The notes: generated by a model from the sequence alone, not told the origin. A stretch of 64,000 nt of DNA from Chryseotalea sanaruensis (GCF_003990915.1 NZ_BHXQ01000005.1:310001-374000); one strand, 5' to 3'. Shown: positions 18,288 to 26,874, counted from the stretch's first letter. Made by a program: numbers and translations.

Positions 18288-18767
18288 ATGGAGCAGATAA
18301 CTGAATTCTTTTCTAAACTATTTCAGACCGATGATTGGCCTGCACGCTGGGTGTGTGGTAAATGGTCATCGTTTCATGGGTGGCTATATATCACCAGTGA
18401 CATTGCCATTTGGCTAGCCTATTTTGTGATCCCCGCCATTATCATTTTCTTTATCCAAAAGCGCCACAGTTTGCCATTCTTACCTGTCTTCTGGTTATTC
18501 GGTGCGTTTATTATTCTATGTGGGAGTACACATCTTGTTGATGCATTGATGTTTTGGTGGCCCGGTTATCGCGTGAGCGCGCTTTTACGGGTGTTAACAG
18601 CTTTTGTGAGTATGGCTACTGCTTTTGTGCTTATTCGAGATTTGCCTAAGTTGATAGATACACGTCCGGAAGATGAGTTAAGAACATATCAGTTGGAAAA
18701 GCAATTGAGAAAGTATGAAGCCGAAATCGCAGAATTAAAAATGCAATTGAATAATAAGGCTGATTAA
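18288..18767 (+). CDS. Stand-alone ethylene-receptor-type membrane domain protein
   Basis: A 159-residue protein with three transmembrane helices (about residues 36-57, 64-86 and 95-115) and a short C-terminal coiled coil (LEKQLRKYEAEIAELKMQL). The helices match the N-terminal ethylene-binding domain of plant ETR1. The ETR1 residues Asp25, Tyr32, Ile62, Cys65 and His69, from memory, align without gaps, at a constant offset of 13, to Asp38, Tyr45, Ile75, Cys78 and His82 (SDIAIWLAYF, FGAFIILCGSTHLVD). Cys and His would bind copper(I). The domain normally sits on a kinase; here it is separate, and its stop overlaps the start of the kinase gene. Whether it binds ethylene is untested. Confidence 0.85.
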   Translation: MEQITEFFSKLFQTDDWPARWVCGKWSSFHGWLYITSDIAIWLAYFVIPAIIIFFIQKRHSLPFLPVFWLFGAFIILCGSTHLVDALMFWWPGYRVSALLRVLTAFVSMATAFVLIRDLPKLIDTRPEDELRTYQLEKQLRKYEAEIAELKMQLNNKAD

Positions 18768-19924
18768 TGACTACTCAGCGAAGGGTTTTAATCTTTATGC
18801 AGAATGCCGTCTTAATTTTTATGGCGACATTAATTACGAGCGTTGTTTTCATAGTAGATATGAATACAGATAGCACAGTAGCGGTTGCCAGTATGTATGC
18901 TATAGTAATCTTATACAGTTGGCTCTTGCCTGGAAAACGTGCTACTACCTACACGGCAATGATATGTACCGCGCTCACTATTTTTTCCGCAACACAATCC
19001 CCAGAAATGGCTGTTAATCCTGATGAATTATCAAAAGCGAATTTCATTATATCATTGGTGGTTATTTGGATTTGTGTAGTAATGGTATTCATTGCAAAGA
19101 GTGGTTTTTCTAGCCTTGAAGGAATTAACAAACGACTTTCAGAAAGCACAATTGCACTGCGGGAGAAAGTAAGAGCATTGGATGAACAACAAGATCAATT
19201 ATCAGATCAAAAGTTAAAACTCGAAAATCTGAATGCCGATTTAATAGTTAAAAATCGAGAACTTGAGCGTTTCACGAGTATTGCAAGTCATGATTTACAA
19301 GAACCACTTCGTACCATCAGTAACATGACCCAACTCATTACCCGCAAGTACTACGATAGTTTTGATGATCAAGGAAGAAAGGTGCTCGATTATGTGGCTA
19401 CCGCAACCAACAGGATGACGGTCATGATTAAAGGACTATTAGATTTTAGTAGAATTGGTAACAAGCGAGAAACAGAAACTGTAGATTGTCAGGAGCTGGT
19501 ACGTAATATTATATTGGATTTTGATTCAACTTTGAAAGCCGTAAATGCTTCCATTACAATCCATCCGCTACCTGATGTTAAAGGCAATTCAATTGAATTG
19601 CGCTTGCTATTTCAGAACTTGATCAGTAATGGACTAAAATTCAGAAGAGCTGATGTAGCACCCAGCATTGAATTATCTGCGCATAGTGATAGCACTCATG
19701 TTGAGTTTTGTGTAAAGGACAATGGTATTGGAATAGAAGAAACTGATCACCAAAAAATATTCTACATTTTTCAGCGTCTGCATTCAGCTGAACAGTACGA
19801 AGGAACAGGCTTGGGGTTGGCTTATTGCCGTAAGATAGTAGAGTTGCATGGCGGAAAAATTTGGCTTAAATCCATTAAAGGAGTCGGCACTTCTTTTTAT
19901 TTCACTTTATCTAAAATTATATGA
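18767..19924 (+). CDS. Membrane sensor histidine kinase, phytochrome-like output
   Basis: A 385-residue kinase with about four short transmembrane helices in residues 10-115 and no recognised sensor domain, a coiled coil at about 120-165, a HisKA domain with His175 (ASHDLQEPLRT) and a HATPase domain (NLISNGLKFR, DNGIGI, GTGLGLAYC). The catalytic part resembles the kinases that pair with CheY-like Rcp1 regulators. Its start overlaps the stop of the ethylene-domain gene, and its stop overlaps the start of the response regulator gene. This suggests that the three proteins form one signalling complex in which the small protein supplies the sensory input. Confidence 0.92.
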   Translation: MTTQRRVLIFMQNAVLIFMATLITSVVFIVDMNTDSTVAVASMYAIVILYSWLLPGKRATTYTAMICTALTIFSATQSPEMAVNPDELSKANFIISLVVIWICVVMVFIAKSGFSSLEGINKRLSESTIALREKVRALDEQQDQLSDQKLKLENLNADLIVKNRELERFTSIASHDLQEPLRTISNMTQLITRKYYDSFDDQGRKVLDYVATATNRMTVMIKGLLDFSRIGNKRETETVDCQELVRNIILDFDSTLKAVNASITIHPLPDVKGNSIELRLLFQNLISNGLKFRRADVAPSIELSAHSDSTHVEFCVKDNGIGIEETDHQKIFYIFQRLHSAEQYEGTGLGLAYCRKIVELHGGKIWLKSIKGVGTSFYFTLSKII

Positions 19925-20343
19925 ACGAAAAAATTAATAAACTGGAATGCGTCTTGCTAATTGACGATGATGAGGCTACAAACTTTTATCATAAAATAAT
20001 ATTGAAGGAAGAATGCACTCAAGTGCATGTGCAGGCCGTAAGCTCAGCAAAAGAGGGGCTTGATTTTTTGCTAGGCAGAGAAACTTTCGCGGATAGCCCT
20101 AAGCCGGGTATTATTTTTCTAGACATCAACATGCCCGGTATGAACGGTTGGGATTTTCTGGCCAAATACAACGAACTCTCATCGGATATACATGAACGAT
20201 CGGTGATAGCAATGTTGACAACAAGTATTAATCCTGACGACAGAGAAAGAGCTACCGCAATACCTGTAGTGAAAGAATTTGTACATAAACCCCTTACACC
20301 TGAAGTTTTCAAGAAAATAGTTCAGAAAAATTTTGCCGATTAA
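19921..20343 (+). CDS. Single-domain CheY-like response regulator (Rcp1 type)
   Basis: A 140-residue receiver without an output domain. It shows the acidic cluster LLIDDDE, phospho-acceptor Asp68 in IFLDINMPGMNGWDF, Thr in MLTTS and Lys in VHKPLTP. Its start overlaps the kinase stop by four bases, so it is the direct partner of that kinase. As a stand-alone receiver it must act through protein contacts or pass the phosphate on; no target is next to it. Confidence 0.93.
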   Translation: MNEKINKLECVLLIDDDEATNFYHKIILKEECTQVHVQAVSSAKEGLDFLLGRETFADSPKPGIIFLDINMPGMNGWDFLAKYNELSSDIHERSVIAMLTTSINPDDRERATAIPVVKEFVHKPLTPEVFKKIVQKNFAD

Positions 20344-20486
20344 TCATTTCTCGTACCTGACATTTCATCGTTTACAGTAGCATATTATTTACTATTATTT
20401 GATTTCCACTCGTTGTATTTTTTAAATTCAACTTATTCATTGTGTAGTACCAGATGAAAGAAGAGAAACTTGGGCGCACATCTTTT

Positions 20487-20861
20487 TTATAATTGTTCTC
20501 CAAACGTTAGCAGGTTGTTATCAGGGTCTAACAAAGAAAATTCTTTTTGCCCCCAGGCTTTGCGTTGTAATTGTCCTGCTGGGTGTATGTTTACATTATT
20601 ATTGAGCATGGCCTGGTATAAACTTTCTATTTCGTTGGCACGAATATAGACTTGGCCATAATTTTCTTTTGGATCAAGCGCCCTAAACTCAAAAAAATGA
20701 ATTTGTATGTTATCTTTTTCCACCATGAGATAGCCTTCATAATCCTGGCCACCAAATTCAGAAAATCCGAGCATATTCAAATAGTAGTTTTTGGTAACGC
20801 TTTTGTCGCGCATAGGCAACTTAGGGTGAATTGTTGTAAGCATATTGTTTAAATTTATCAT
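20487..20861 (-). CDS. VOC-family protein, bleomycin-resistance type
   Basis: A 124-residue single-chain glyoxalase/bleomycin resistance fold, with the paired beta-alpha-beta modules (KNYYLNMLGF at residues 25-34, FSLLDPDNNLLTFGE at the end). Proteins like this either sequester bleomycin-type drugs as dimers or are small lyases; the sequence does not decide. It is monocistronic, with the preceding 143-bp gap showing nothing notable. Confidence 0.85.
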   Translation of the reverse strand: MINLNNMLTTIHPKLPMRDKSVTKNYYLNMLGFSEFGGQDYEGYLMVEKDNIQIHFFEFRALDPKENYGQVYIRANEIESLYQAMLNNNVNIHPAGQLQRKAWGQKEFSLLDPDNNLLTFGEQL

Positions 20862-20987
20862 TAGGTTATTAAATCATCCCAGCTATAATGATTTGTGCGC
20901 ACTCTTTTGCTTTAAGCCTAATAAGTTAAGATTATGTACCATAATTACAATAAGCCCGACTCTATTTAGCAAAGAGCCAGATACAAG

Positions 20988-21434
20988 TTGACTCTAAATC
21001 TCTTATCTTGTATTTATGGATGCTCAAATCAGTTTCTAATTATTATTTCGACACTATTCGGAATTCTATTAGTATTCATAATAGTATTGATTCTATTTAT
21101 TGATTTTAGAGACCTTATTTTAAGTAAGCGCATACGGGCAAAAGTAATTCGCATTGTTGAATCACCATGGACGGACGATGATGGAGGTAAACAGATTATG
21201 CGATATCCTGAAATTGGATTTGTCGACCCTAATAGTAAAACGATAATACGCCATCTTGTACTTACTAATATAACATAGCGAAAGCCGGGCGATAGAATAA
21301 AAATTTATTATCGGCCTGTTAAAAATGAGGTGGGATATAAAATTTGTGCACCTTTTGTATGGATAAAACTTATAGTCATCTTTTTTCTTCCAGCAGGTGC
21401 GTTCATGCTATTTTTTGGGCCGCATAGACAATAG
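20988..21434 (+). pseudogene. DUF3592-like membrane protein interrupted by an in-frame stop
   Basis: From the TTG at 20988 a frame of 96 codons ends in TAG at 21276-21278. The same frame then continues without a break for another 51 codons (starting RKPGDRIKIYYRP) to TAG at 21432. Together they read as one protein: a transmembrane helix (about residues 17-38), a beta-rich soluble part, the GDRIKIYYRP motif typical of DUF3592-type proteins, and a second C-terminal helix (IKLIVIFFLPAGAFML). A single nonsense change at codon 97 therefore seems to have broken the gene. Sequencing error is the alternative. Confidence 0.7.
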
Positions 21435-21521
21435 TATATATTATTATCTATTCCACCTGATATTAGTACACTATCACTTTTGCTTAGCATGTCCAGCGTA
21501 AGTATATCCTGACTTCATTTT

Positions 21522-22103
21522 TTATTTCTGCTTTCTTCCTAATTGCCCAACTTTTCTTAACCATTGTTTCCTTAAACTTTCAGAGGAGCTTTTAACAACA
21601 CCAATATATGTGGTACGTACGGGTTTTACTCCGCAAAATTCCAGCGTTGATTTTTTTAATTGATTGATACTGGGCCTTCCATAAACAAGCCAGTAATACC
21701 AACCTGGTTGATCCATTGTGGTTATGATATGAGCAGTTTTACCTTTCAATAGTTTTTCCCACCAAACAGAGTTTTCCCGATATTTAAATGCAAAGCCTGG
21801 CAAAAAGAGTCTGTCAATAAAGCCCTTGCTAATAGCAGGAAGTCCTCCCCACCAAACAGGATGAACCCAGACTAAATGATCGGCCCATTTAATTTTTTCC
21901 CAGGCTTCTTTCAAGTCAGATTCCAGGTCGATTCTTTTTTGATAGCCAAATTGCAAGTTGGGATTGAACTTGAGATCTGCAATGATAACTTCTTTTACTG
22001 CTGCTCCTGAGGTTTCCGCCCCTCTTTTATACGCAGCTGCAATTCCAAAATTGAAAGCTTCCTTATTTGGATGACCATTAATGATAAGTATTTTTTTGCT
22101 CAT
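21522..22103 (-). CDS. Flavodoxin-fold NAD(P)H oxidoreductase (MdaB/KefF type)
   Basis: A 193-residue flavoprotein of the flavodoxin-like quinone reductase family. It begins with the nucleotide-binding KKILIINGHPNKEAF, and it has the substrate-side segments WADHLVWVHPVWWGGLPA and LLKGKTAHIITTMDQPG. It probably reduces quinones by two electrons with FAD or FMN. It lies 63 bp downstream of a Crp/Fnr-type regulator gene on the same strand; this pairing is common in Bacteroidota and suggests that the regulator controls the reductase. Confidence 0.92.
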   Translation of the reverse strand: MSKKILIINGHPNKEAFNFGIAAAYKRGAETSGAAVKEVIIADLKFNPNLQFGYQKRIDLESDLKEAWEKIKWADHLVWVHPVWWGGLPAISKGFIDRLFLPGFAFKYRENSVWWEKLLKGKTAHIITTMDQPGWYYWLVYGRPSINQLKKSTLEFCGVKPVRTTYIGVVKSSSESLRKQWLRKVGQLGRKQK

Positions 22104-22166
22104 CTGCTCTTGATTTAATTAAATTCAAAAGTAGAGCTGGAGTTATTCTTATTTTAGGACATTTGT

Positions 22167-22733
22167 CTAAAAAGAAATCTCTTTTCTTATCCGACTTAAA
22201 TGCCTTTGAGTGATGCCTAAGTATGAAGCCAAGTATTGCAATGGGATGTTTTGTACATACTCAGGCTGATGTTTAAGCAAATCGATATATCGCTGTGTAG
22301 CACTTTTTTTCTGTAGTTTAAAAATTCTGTTTTCAAGTTCAACATACTGTTGCTCGGCAACGATTTTCATGAACTTTAACCAATTTGGATTTTTTAAGGC
22401 AAGGCCATCAATTTTGTTTTTAGGAATTATCAATAATTCAGCCGAAGTAATGGCCTGGATATTCTCCTCAGTACTCTGTCCTGTAATAAAAGAGGAGTAA
22501 GCTGTCATCAGATTGTTTGGAAAGGTAATGCAATACGTAGTTTCTTCTCCTTTGTCTGAAATATAGTAAGAGCGAAAAGTACCTGTTTGGACAAAGGCCA
22601 CTTCTTGACAGGTTTCGGTTTCACGAATAAAATAATCTGATTTGTTCAAATTTCTTTTGGTTGAAAGTTGAATGAAATTTTCTATTTCATCATCTGTTAA
22701 AACATGAAAGGACTGTAAATATTTTTTTATCAT
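22167..22733 (-). CDS. Crp/Fnr-family transcriptional regulator
   Basis: A 188-residue regulator with an N-terminal cyclic-nucleotide-binding-type jelly roll (residues 15-120, AFVQTGTFRSYYISDKGEETTY) and a short C-terminal helix-turn-helix (IPLQYLASYLGITQRHLSRIRKE). It lacks the cysteines of Fnr. It belongs to the Bacteroidota group of Crp-like regulators whose effector is usually unknown. It precedes the flavodoxin-like reductase gene. A diverged copy of the interspersed palindromic repeat lies in the gap upstream. Confidence 0.9.
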   Translation of the reverse strand: MIKKYLQSFHVLTDDEIENFIQLSTKRNLNKSDYFIRETETCQEVAFVQTGTFRSYYISDKGEETTYCITFPNNLMTAYSSFITGQSTEENIQAITSAELLIIPKNKIDGLALKNPNWLKFMKIVAEQQYVELENRIFKLQKKSATQRYIDLLKHQPEYVQNIPLQYLASYLGITQRHLSRIRKEISF

Positions 22734-22771
22734 TTTTTGGTTAATCCATTTCTCTCTTTATCGCCTTAGGG

Positions 22772-22850
22772 TCCGTGCCACTTCATTGTTAATTACTACA
22801 GCATCGTATCGTTCGCTTTGCGAGACTATCTTGAAGGTTAATTGGAAGCT
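22772..22850. repeat. Diverged palindromic repeat copy, region 22.8 kb
   Basis: Contains GTATCGTTCGC and GCGAGAC, a weathered version of the GTATCGTC/GACGATAC hairpin seen intact at 24.9, 43.2 and 52-53 kb. Its left flank (cacTTCATTgTTAATT) matches the left flank of the copy at 24.9 kb, so the repeat is longer than the hairpin alone. Confidence 0.5.
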
Positions 22851-22910
22851 TGTGTATTGCCTTGTGCGCCTCTGGTCTTACTCCTTATTGAGAGAGATGC
22901 AGCCATTTAG

Positions 22911-23708
22911 CTAATAGGTTAATTGGAATTCATGACGGAGTTCTTTCAGCAGTTCAGCATTCACCTTGACATAGGCTTCAAAAGGAATCATGCGCGTAGA
23001 TTTAATATTGTTAGTGTGGTAATACCTAAGGGCATTGATATATGCCTCCCGGTTAATCTTTTCCGGCTGCGATAAATGAAAGGGAATATACTCATCACTG
23101 CTTTCGTAACTAGCCAGGCGATCAAAAATTCCTGTATCAAATAACTTACCTTGAAAGTCGAAATCCATGTGATCAATCATGATTGGCTCGATATACAATT
23201 TATATACTGCGGCTTCTAGTTCTTGCCGCTCAAGGATATATTCAATGGAGACAGACAAATCGCCCACCAATTGCTGCAAGCGTTGATTCTTAAAATAACG
23301 CAGGCTTCCTGAACTTTTTAACTGCTGAAATATGACCGTGCGAGGCGTAAAGATTATTGGCGTTCGGGCTGTGGTAGCCCACAAGAAATTTATTGCCAGA
23401 CTTTTTGAACTTGTGTGCAGGCTACTGTCTTTCAAAAAGGTGACCATATAGTCGATGGCTTTTTCTTTTTTTATACGCCCTTCTATTTTGGACATGACTG
23501 TGATGGAATCATTTTTGAGTTCTTCATAAAAGCTCTTAGCAAGTTCGTAGGCAAGTTGCTTTTCGGCATTCTCCTCTCTCATGCTATCCGCAAAAAATCC
23601 TAAGAAAACGGCAAGGAACAGTAGACTAAATTCAAAGAGATATTTGTTGAAATTTCCTGATAAAAATTTTTTGGACTTAGGTTGAGGGGGTTCTGATAGG
23701 GCATCCAT
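22911..23708 (-). CDS. Single-pass membrane protein, DUF6090-like
   Basis: A 265-residue protein. A short cytoplasmic start is followed by one transmembrane helix at about residues 24-42 (LFEFSLLFLAVFLGFFAD) and a helical periplasmic part rich in charged coiled coil (AYELAKSFYEELKNDSITV). The layout resembles the DUF6090 group of Bacteroidota proteins, which have no known function, but the match is by pattern only. It is flanked on both sides by old repeat copies. Confidence 0.6.
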   Translation of the reverse strand: MDALSEPPQPKSKKFLSGNFNKYLFEFSLLFLAVFLGFFADSMREENAEKQLAYELAKSFYEELKNDSITVMSKIEGRIKKEKAIDYMVTFLKDSSLHTSSKSLAINFLWATTARTPIIFTPRTVIFQQLKSSGSLRYFKNQRLQQLVGDLSVSIEYILERQELEAAVYKLYIEPIMIDHMDFDFQGKLFDTGIFDRLASYESSDEYIPFHLSQPEKINREAYINALRYYHTNNIKSTRMIPFEAYVKVNAELLKELRHEFQLTY

Positions 23709-23789
23709 AGGTGTTATAGATTTTGAACCAATTTAATCAAAATAAAATTTATAATACATATTAATTAAATGCCCGACTTAAGTTGGTTA

Positions 23790-23895
23790 TCAACACATCC
23801 GCGGTGCGAGACTATAATTGGATGTTAAGTAATGAAAAACACAAAGAAATGGTTTACATGGTGTTGGGTGAGCTTCACTTCTGAGGTTTGGCTTC
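23790..23895. repeat. Diverged repeat copy, region 23.8 kb
   Basis: The segment from CCGCGGTGCGAGACTATA onward aligns by eye with the copy at 24.93-25.01 kb: both share TGCGAGAC, TGGA-GTT, AAATGGT and CTTCACTTCT in the same order. The left half of the hairpin is eroded here. Confidence 0.45.
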
Positions 23896-23904
23896 TCCTC
23901 ACAC

Positions 23905-24054
23905 TTGTTGGTGTTGCGGTTAGGGTTTGCGTGCGTGATGCACCAACAAGCAGACGACTTAGCAATTCGGTAATATTGTAAGCGTAACTGTACTATTCAT
24001 TTGGTATCAATTGTTGGTGATCTTTCCCACTTTACAACGCGCAACACCAACAAT
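23905..24054. repeat. Two hairpins with the same TTGTTGGTG stem
   Basis: In a gap with no gene, TTGTTGGTG at 23905-23913 pairs with CACCAACAA at 23942-23950, and the same words recur at 24011-24019 and 24045-24053. The outer copies also extend to a 14-base inverted repeat (TTGTTGGTGTTGCG at 23905, CGCAACACCAACAA at 24040). The structure could fold as two adjacent hairpins or one large cruciform. It may be a structured RNA or the end of a recombination element; no homologue is recalled. Confidence 0.5.
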
Positions 24055-24066
24055 AGCGGAGCGAAT

Positions 24067-24840
24067 TTACTGGGTTTCTCGATCTTGCCTGAAAATATTG
24101 AAGAGGAAATCGAATGGCATAAAACTGAAAACAAACAAAATAAGTACTAGTAAAGCCACCAAGGTTAGAATGATTGATGCTTTTAATGACAATAGCGTTA
24201 GTCCTTTCTTCAATAAAATAACATTGTCACTAATCAAGTAACCACTTTCAGCAAAAATTGACAGCTTCTCTTCTCCAATTTCTGAGCCATCAAATTGACC
24301 TTCTATTGAAAAGCCAGCATTGGTAAAATAGGAATCATCTTCAAGCGAGTTTTTGGTTACTTTCACATCTTCGATCACAACATAGCATGTCATATTGGTA
24401 ATCGATGGGTTGGGATTTTCTTGTATCTCTTTCTTTGAGTATACAGGATAGAAAATACTAGAGATTGTAGTGTCACCGTTTTTGTTAACACGTTGGGACA
24501 ATATATAGCTATAACTTTCAATCGGAAGGGGTAATGAATTTTCTTTAGCAGTGTCAGCATCTGAAGTTTCGAGTATTTCTGAGCTATAGAGTGGCTGTGC
24601 GTTATCGAGAATGATATATCTAGGCAGGTCTTCTTTAGCGATTGTTCTGATCTCTTCAATAGTGTATCGCTTAGGATTTTTTATCTCCAAATTGAAAATG
24701 AGATCTGGTACAAAAACACTTGTGAGTAAAATGAAAGCAACGCCCATCACAATAATTCTACTTATTATCCCCGCATTTTTTAAAAAAACCACAACTTTAA
24801 AGAGTATCTTCATAAAATGTATTTTACATGACAGACACAT
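24067..24840 (-). CDS. Hypothetical two-helix membrane protein
   Basis: A 257-residue protein (or 248 if Met10 at 24813 is used). It has a hydrophobic helix at about residues 29-49, a periplasmic domain of about 160 residues and a C-terminal helix at about 220-243. This outside-loop-between-two-helices layout is seen in many small Bacteroidota proteins. No family or function is recognised. It lies between repeat-bearing gaps in a stretch of accessory genes. Confidence 0.6.
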   Translation of the reverse strand: MCLSCKIHFMKILFKVVVFLKNAGIISRIIVMGVAFILLTSVFVPDLIFNLEIKNPKRYTIEEIRTIAKEDLPRYIILDNAQPLYSSEILETSDADTAKENSLPLPIESYSYILSQRVNKNGDTTISSIFYPVYSKKEIQENPNPSITNMTCYVVIEDVKVTKNSLEDDSYFTNAGFSIEGQFDGSEIGEEKLSIFAESGYLISDNVILLKKGLTLLSLKASIILTLVALLVLILFVFSFMPFDFLFNIFRQDRETQ

Positions 24841-24892
24841 TTTATTGTATCCATATCATAAAGATATTAATTTCTCGTATTGTCTTCGCAGG

Positions 24893-25010
24893 GGTGATGC
24901 CTCTTCATTATTAATTTCTAAATAATCGTATCGTCCGCTGTGCGAGACGATACTGGACGTTTAAAGCGATGCTAGAAATGGTATCGGGTCATCTTCACTT
25001 CTGGGGTTTT
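24893..25010. repeat. Palindromic repeat copy, region 24.9 kb
   Basis: Includes the hairpin CGTATCGTCCGC-TGT-GCGAGACGATAC and flanks similar to those of the copies at 22.8 and 23.8 kb. The hairpin also matches, in opposite orientation, the copies at 43.25 and 44.62 kb. The rest of this gap, to 25172, contains only short imperfect inverted repeats (for example around GGTTCTCAGAGTCC) and no gene. Confidence 0.6.
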
Positions 25011-25172
25011 TAATCCTACCCAGAGGTACCCGCAGGGAACGCTGAGCTTGATATGCTCTACCTATGGTTCTCAGAGTCCTTACGCTCATCCTCTACACTT
25101 GCCAAGTGACTCTGAGAAGGGGAATAGCTGCCAACGGTTTTGCTTCCACGACATTCTGCAACAACTTCCCTT

Positions 25173-25679
25173 TTATTTATGCGGATAATACTTTCCTTGA
25201 TAGGACTTAATCTGAATATTTAAATATTTTAATAGTACCAGAATGTCTATAATATCATTTAGACTTAAACTCGTTACATATTCAATATAGATCCAAGTAT
25301 TAAGATTATCCCCGCCCTTCCTTATGTGATCGTTCTTCAATCTGATAAGGACATCTCTCATGTCACTCACTTGCATACCCTTTTCTTTGGTCGGCTCACC
25401 CATGCTCATCAATTCTTCCCTGCTTTTGCTCTTTATGTACTTCGTTAAGTCGTCAAGGGTTATTTCTTTCGTTCCTACTAGATATTCTTTTGTGTCATAG
25501 AATAGTCCGTCCTCTGAAATTACTATCAACCCATCAAGGTGATTTTTTTCTTGAAGGTGTTCATGGTTACCGTAAAAAAATATTTTATCAAAATCCGCAA
25601 GTAGGTGGTTTTCTAAATAAGACCTGTACGCCATCAGGGTTGAGTCATCAGTTACTGTAAATTCTATTTGTACACCCAT
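25173..25679 (-). CDS. ExbD/TolR-like protein, true start probably upstream
   Basis: From ATG at 25679 the protein has 168 residues without a membrane segment. The same frame is open for a further 31 codons to an ATT at 25772, and those codons read as a short tail plus a good transmembrane helix (NYIAALISLVTLYYV). With this helix the protein has the layout of an ExbD/TolR subunit: one N-terminal helix, then a periplasmic domain with a DGLFY-type strand, KEITLDDLTKYIKS and a final YIEY plus DIIDILVLLKYLNI unit. No canonical start codon exists in the extension, so it either uses a rare start or has lost its original one. The family call is tentative. Confidence 0.5.
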   Translation of the reverse strand: MGVQIEFTVTDDSTLMAYRSYLENHLLADFDKIFFYGNHEHLQEKNHLDGLIVISEDGLFYDTKEYLVGTKEITLDDLTKYIKSKSREELMSMGEPTKEKGMQVSDMRDVLIRLKNDHIRKGGDNLNTWIYIEYVTSLSLNDIIDILVLLKYLNIQIKSYQGKYYPHK

Positions 25680-25944
25680 GTGTTTCGTTAGTTTATGTCT
25701 TACGTAATATAAAGTGACCAGCGAAATTAATGCTGCTATGTAGTTTGAACTATTTTTTATAAATACCTCAATTTATTTTGAAAGAATCGCCCCAGTCAAA
25801 AAGTCATCTATTTACAGTGGTCTAAGTTCTCCACGTGAACTACTGACTATATACATTCCATATTTTTCTCCTATAAAAGCTGCACATATCCAGCTGTATA
25901 AGTAAATGTAATCAATATTTCGTTTTTGTAAATGAGTTTACAGA

Positions 25945-26874
25945 CTACTGTTCCAACCTTATCCGCATAATCTTCACATCTTCCAGCACAGCTGCATTGG
26001 AAATGGTGCCCTTGTCGTAATGGTTTAAATGGCTGTTGGCGATAAAGTAAAAGTAGTCGCCCGCAATGGCACCTGTAGTGGGTATGTTAAAAGAGACGTG
26101 GTCTGCTAATAATACTTCTGCTTTGTTTATAGTGGTGTGGTCAGCATTTAAATAGTAGCGATTAATGCAAGCAGGGTAGGTTACGTTTTGTATGCCTATC
26201 AGGGTATTGTCTTTATAATACAAGCCATCGATGCCTACAACAAAGTATTTTTCAAAAGGAATTTGCGTAAGTGTTTTAGTATCTACATCCACCAGATTAA
26301 AACCATTGCCTGCACTTACTACTAATTTGTTGTTAGGCATTGTGGTGATACCATTGGCGTAATACAATTTATCAGACTGTATAAAGAGTGCTGGTTTGTC
26401 TTTAGCAGGGTCAATTGTAAATACAGCCTTAAACTCTGAGTCGGTTAAATAGACCTGACCATTGAGCAGAACAAGGTCATTGAACAAATGTATTTCGTCT
26501 TTAACCTGGTAATTATATTGTTTAATTAGTTTGCCTGTTTTTAAATTGTAGCGGTGTACTGAAGATCTTCCGCCTTTCAGCGATTCTGCTTCGTTGCTGC
26601 AAACCCAGAGTTCTTGTTTGTCAGCGTCTATGTGTAAACCCAATACTTGTCCAATACTGTCTTGATGGGAATGCACAAAATCGGTGACTTCACCTTTGGC
26701 CGTAATTTTTACAATTTTATTCTTGTGAATACTGCCTACATAAAAGCTCCCGTCTAATGGATTGTAAGCAATGCCTTCTGGTATAAAATCTTTTTCTTTA
26801 ATGGTAAAGGCGAGTTCGGGGGCTTGCGCTACAGCAAACAGGGGTATGCTTAGGAGTAAAAGTATCAGTCTCAT
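25945..26874 (-). CDS. Secreted SMP-30/gluconolactonase-like beta-propeller
   Basis: A 309-residue protein with a signal peptide (residues 1-17, ending AVAQ) and a beta-propeller of the SMP-30/strictosidine synthase-like type (FIPEGIAYNPLDGSFYVGS, then repeated strand-turn units). The family includes lactonases, but the metal-ligand set was not traced, so the enzyme activity is open. A related lipoprotein lies at 61532-62524: both share the (F/L)IPEG(I/T)AY start of the first blade and the same order of blades. Confidence 0.82.
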   Translation of the reverse strand: MRLILLLLSIPLFAVAQAPELAFTIKEKDFIPEGIAYNPLDGSFYVGSIHKNKIVKITAKGEVTDFVHSHQDSIGQVLGLHIDADKQELWVCSNEAESLKGGRSSVHRYNLKTGKLIKQYNYQVKDEIHLFNDLVLLNGQVYLTDSEFKAVFTIDPAKDKPALFIQSDKLYYANGITTMPNNKLVVSAGNGFNLVDVDTKTLTQIPFEKYFVVGIDGLYYKDNTLIGIQNVTYPACINRYYLNADHTTINKAEVLLADHVSFNIPTTGAIAGDYFYFIANSHLNHYDKGTISNAAVLEDVKIMRIRLEQ

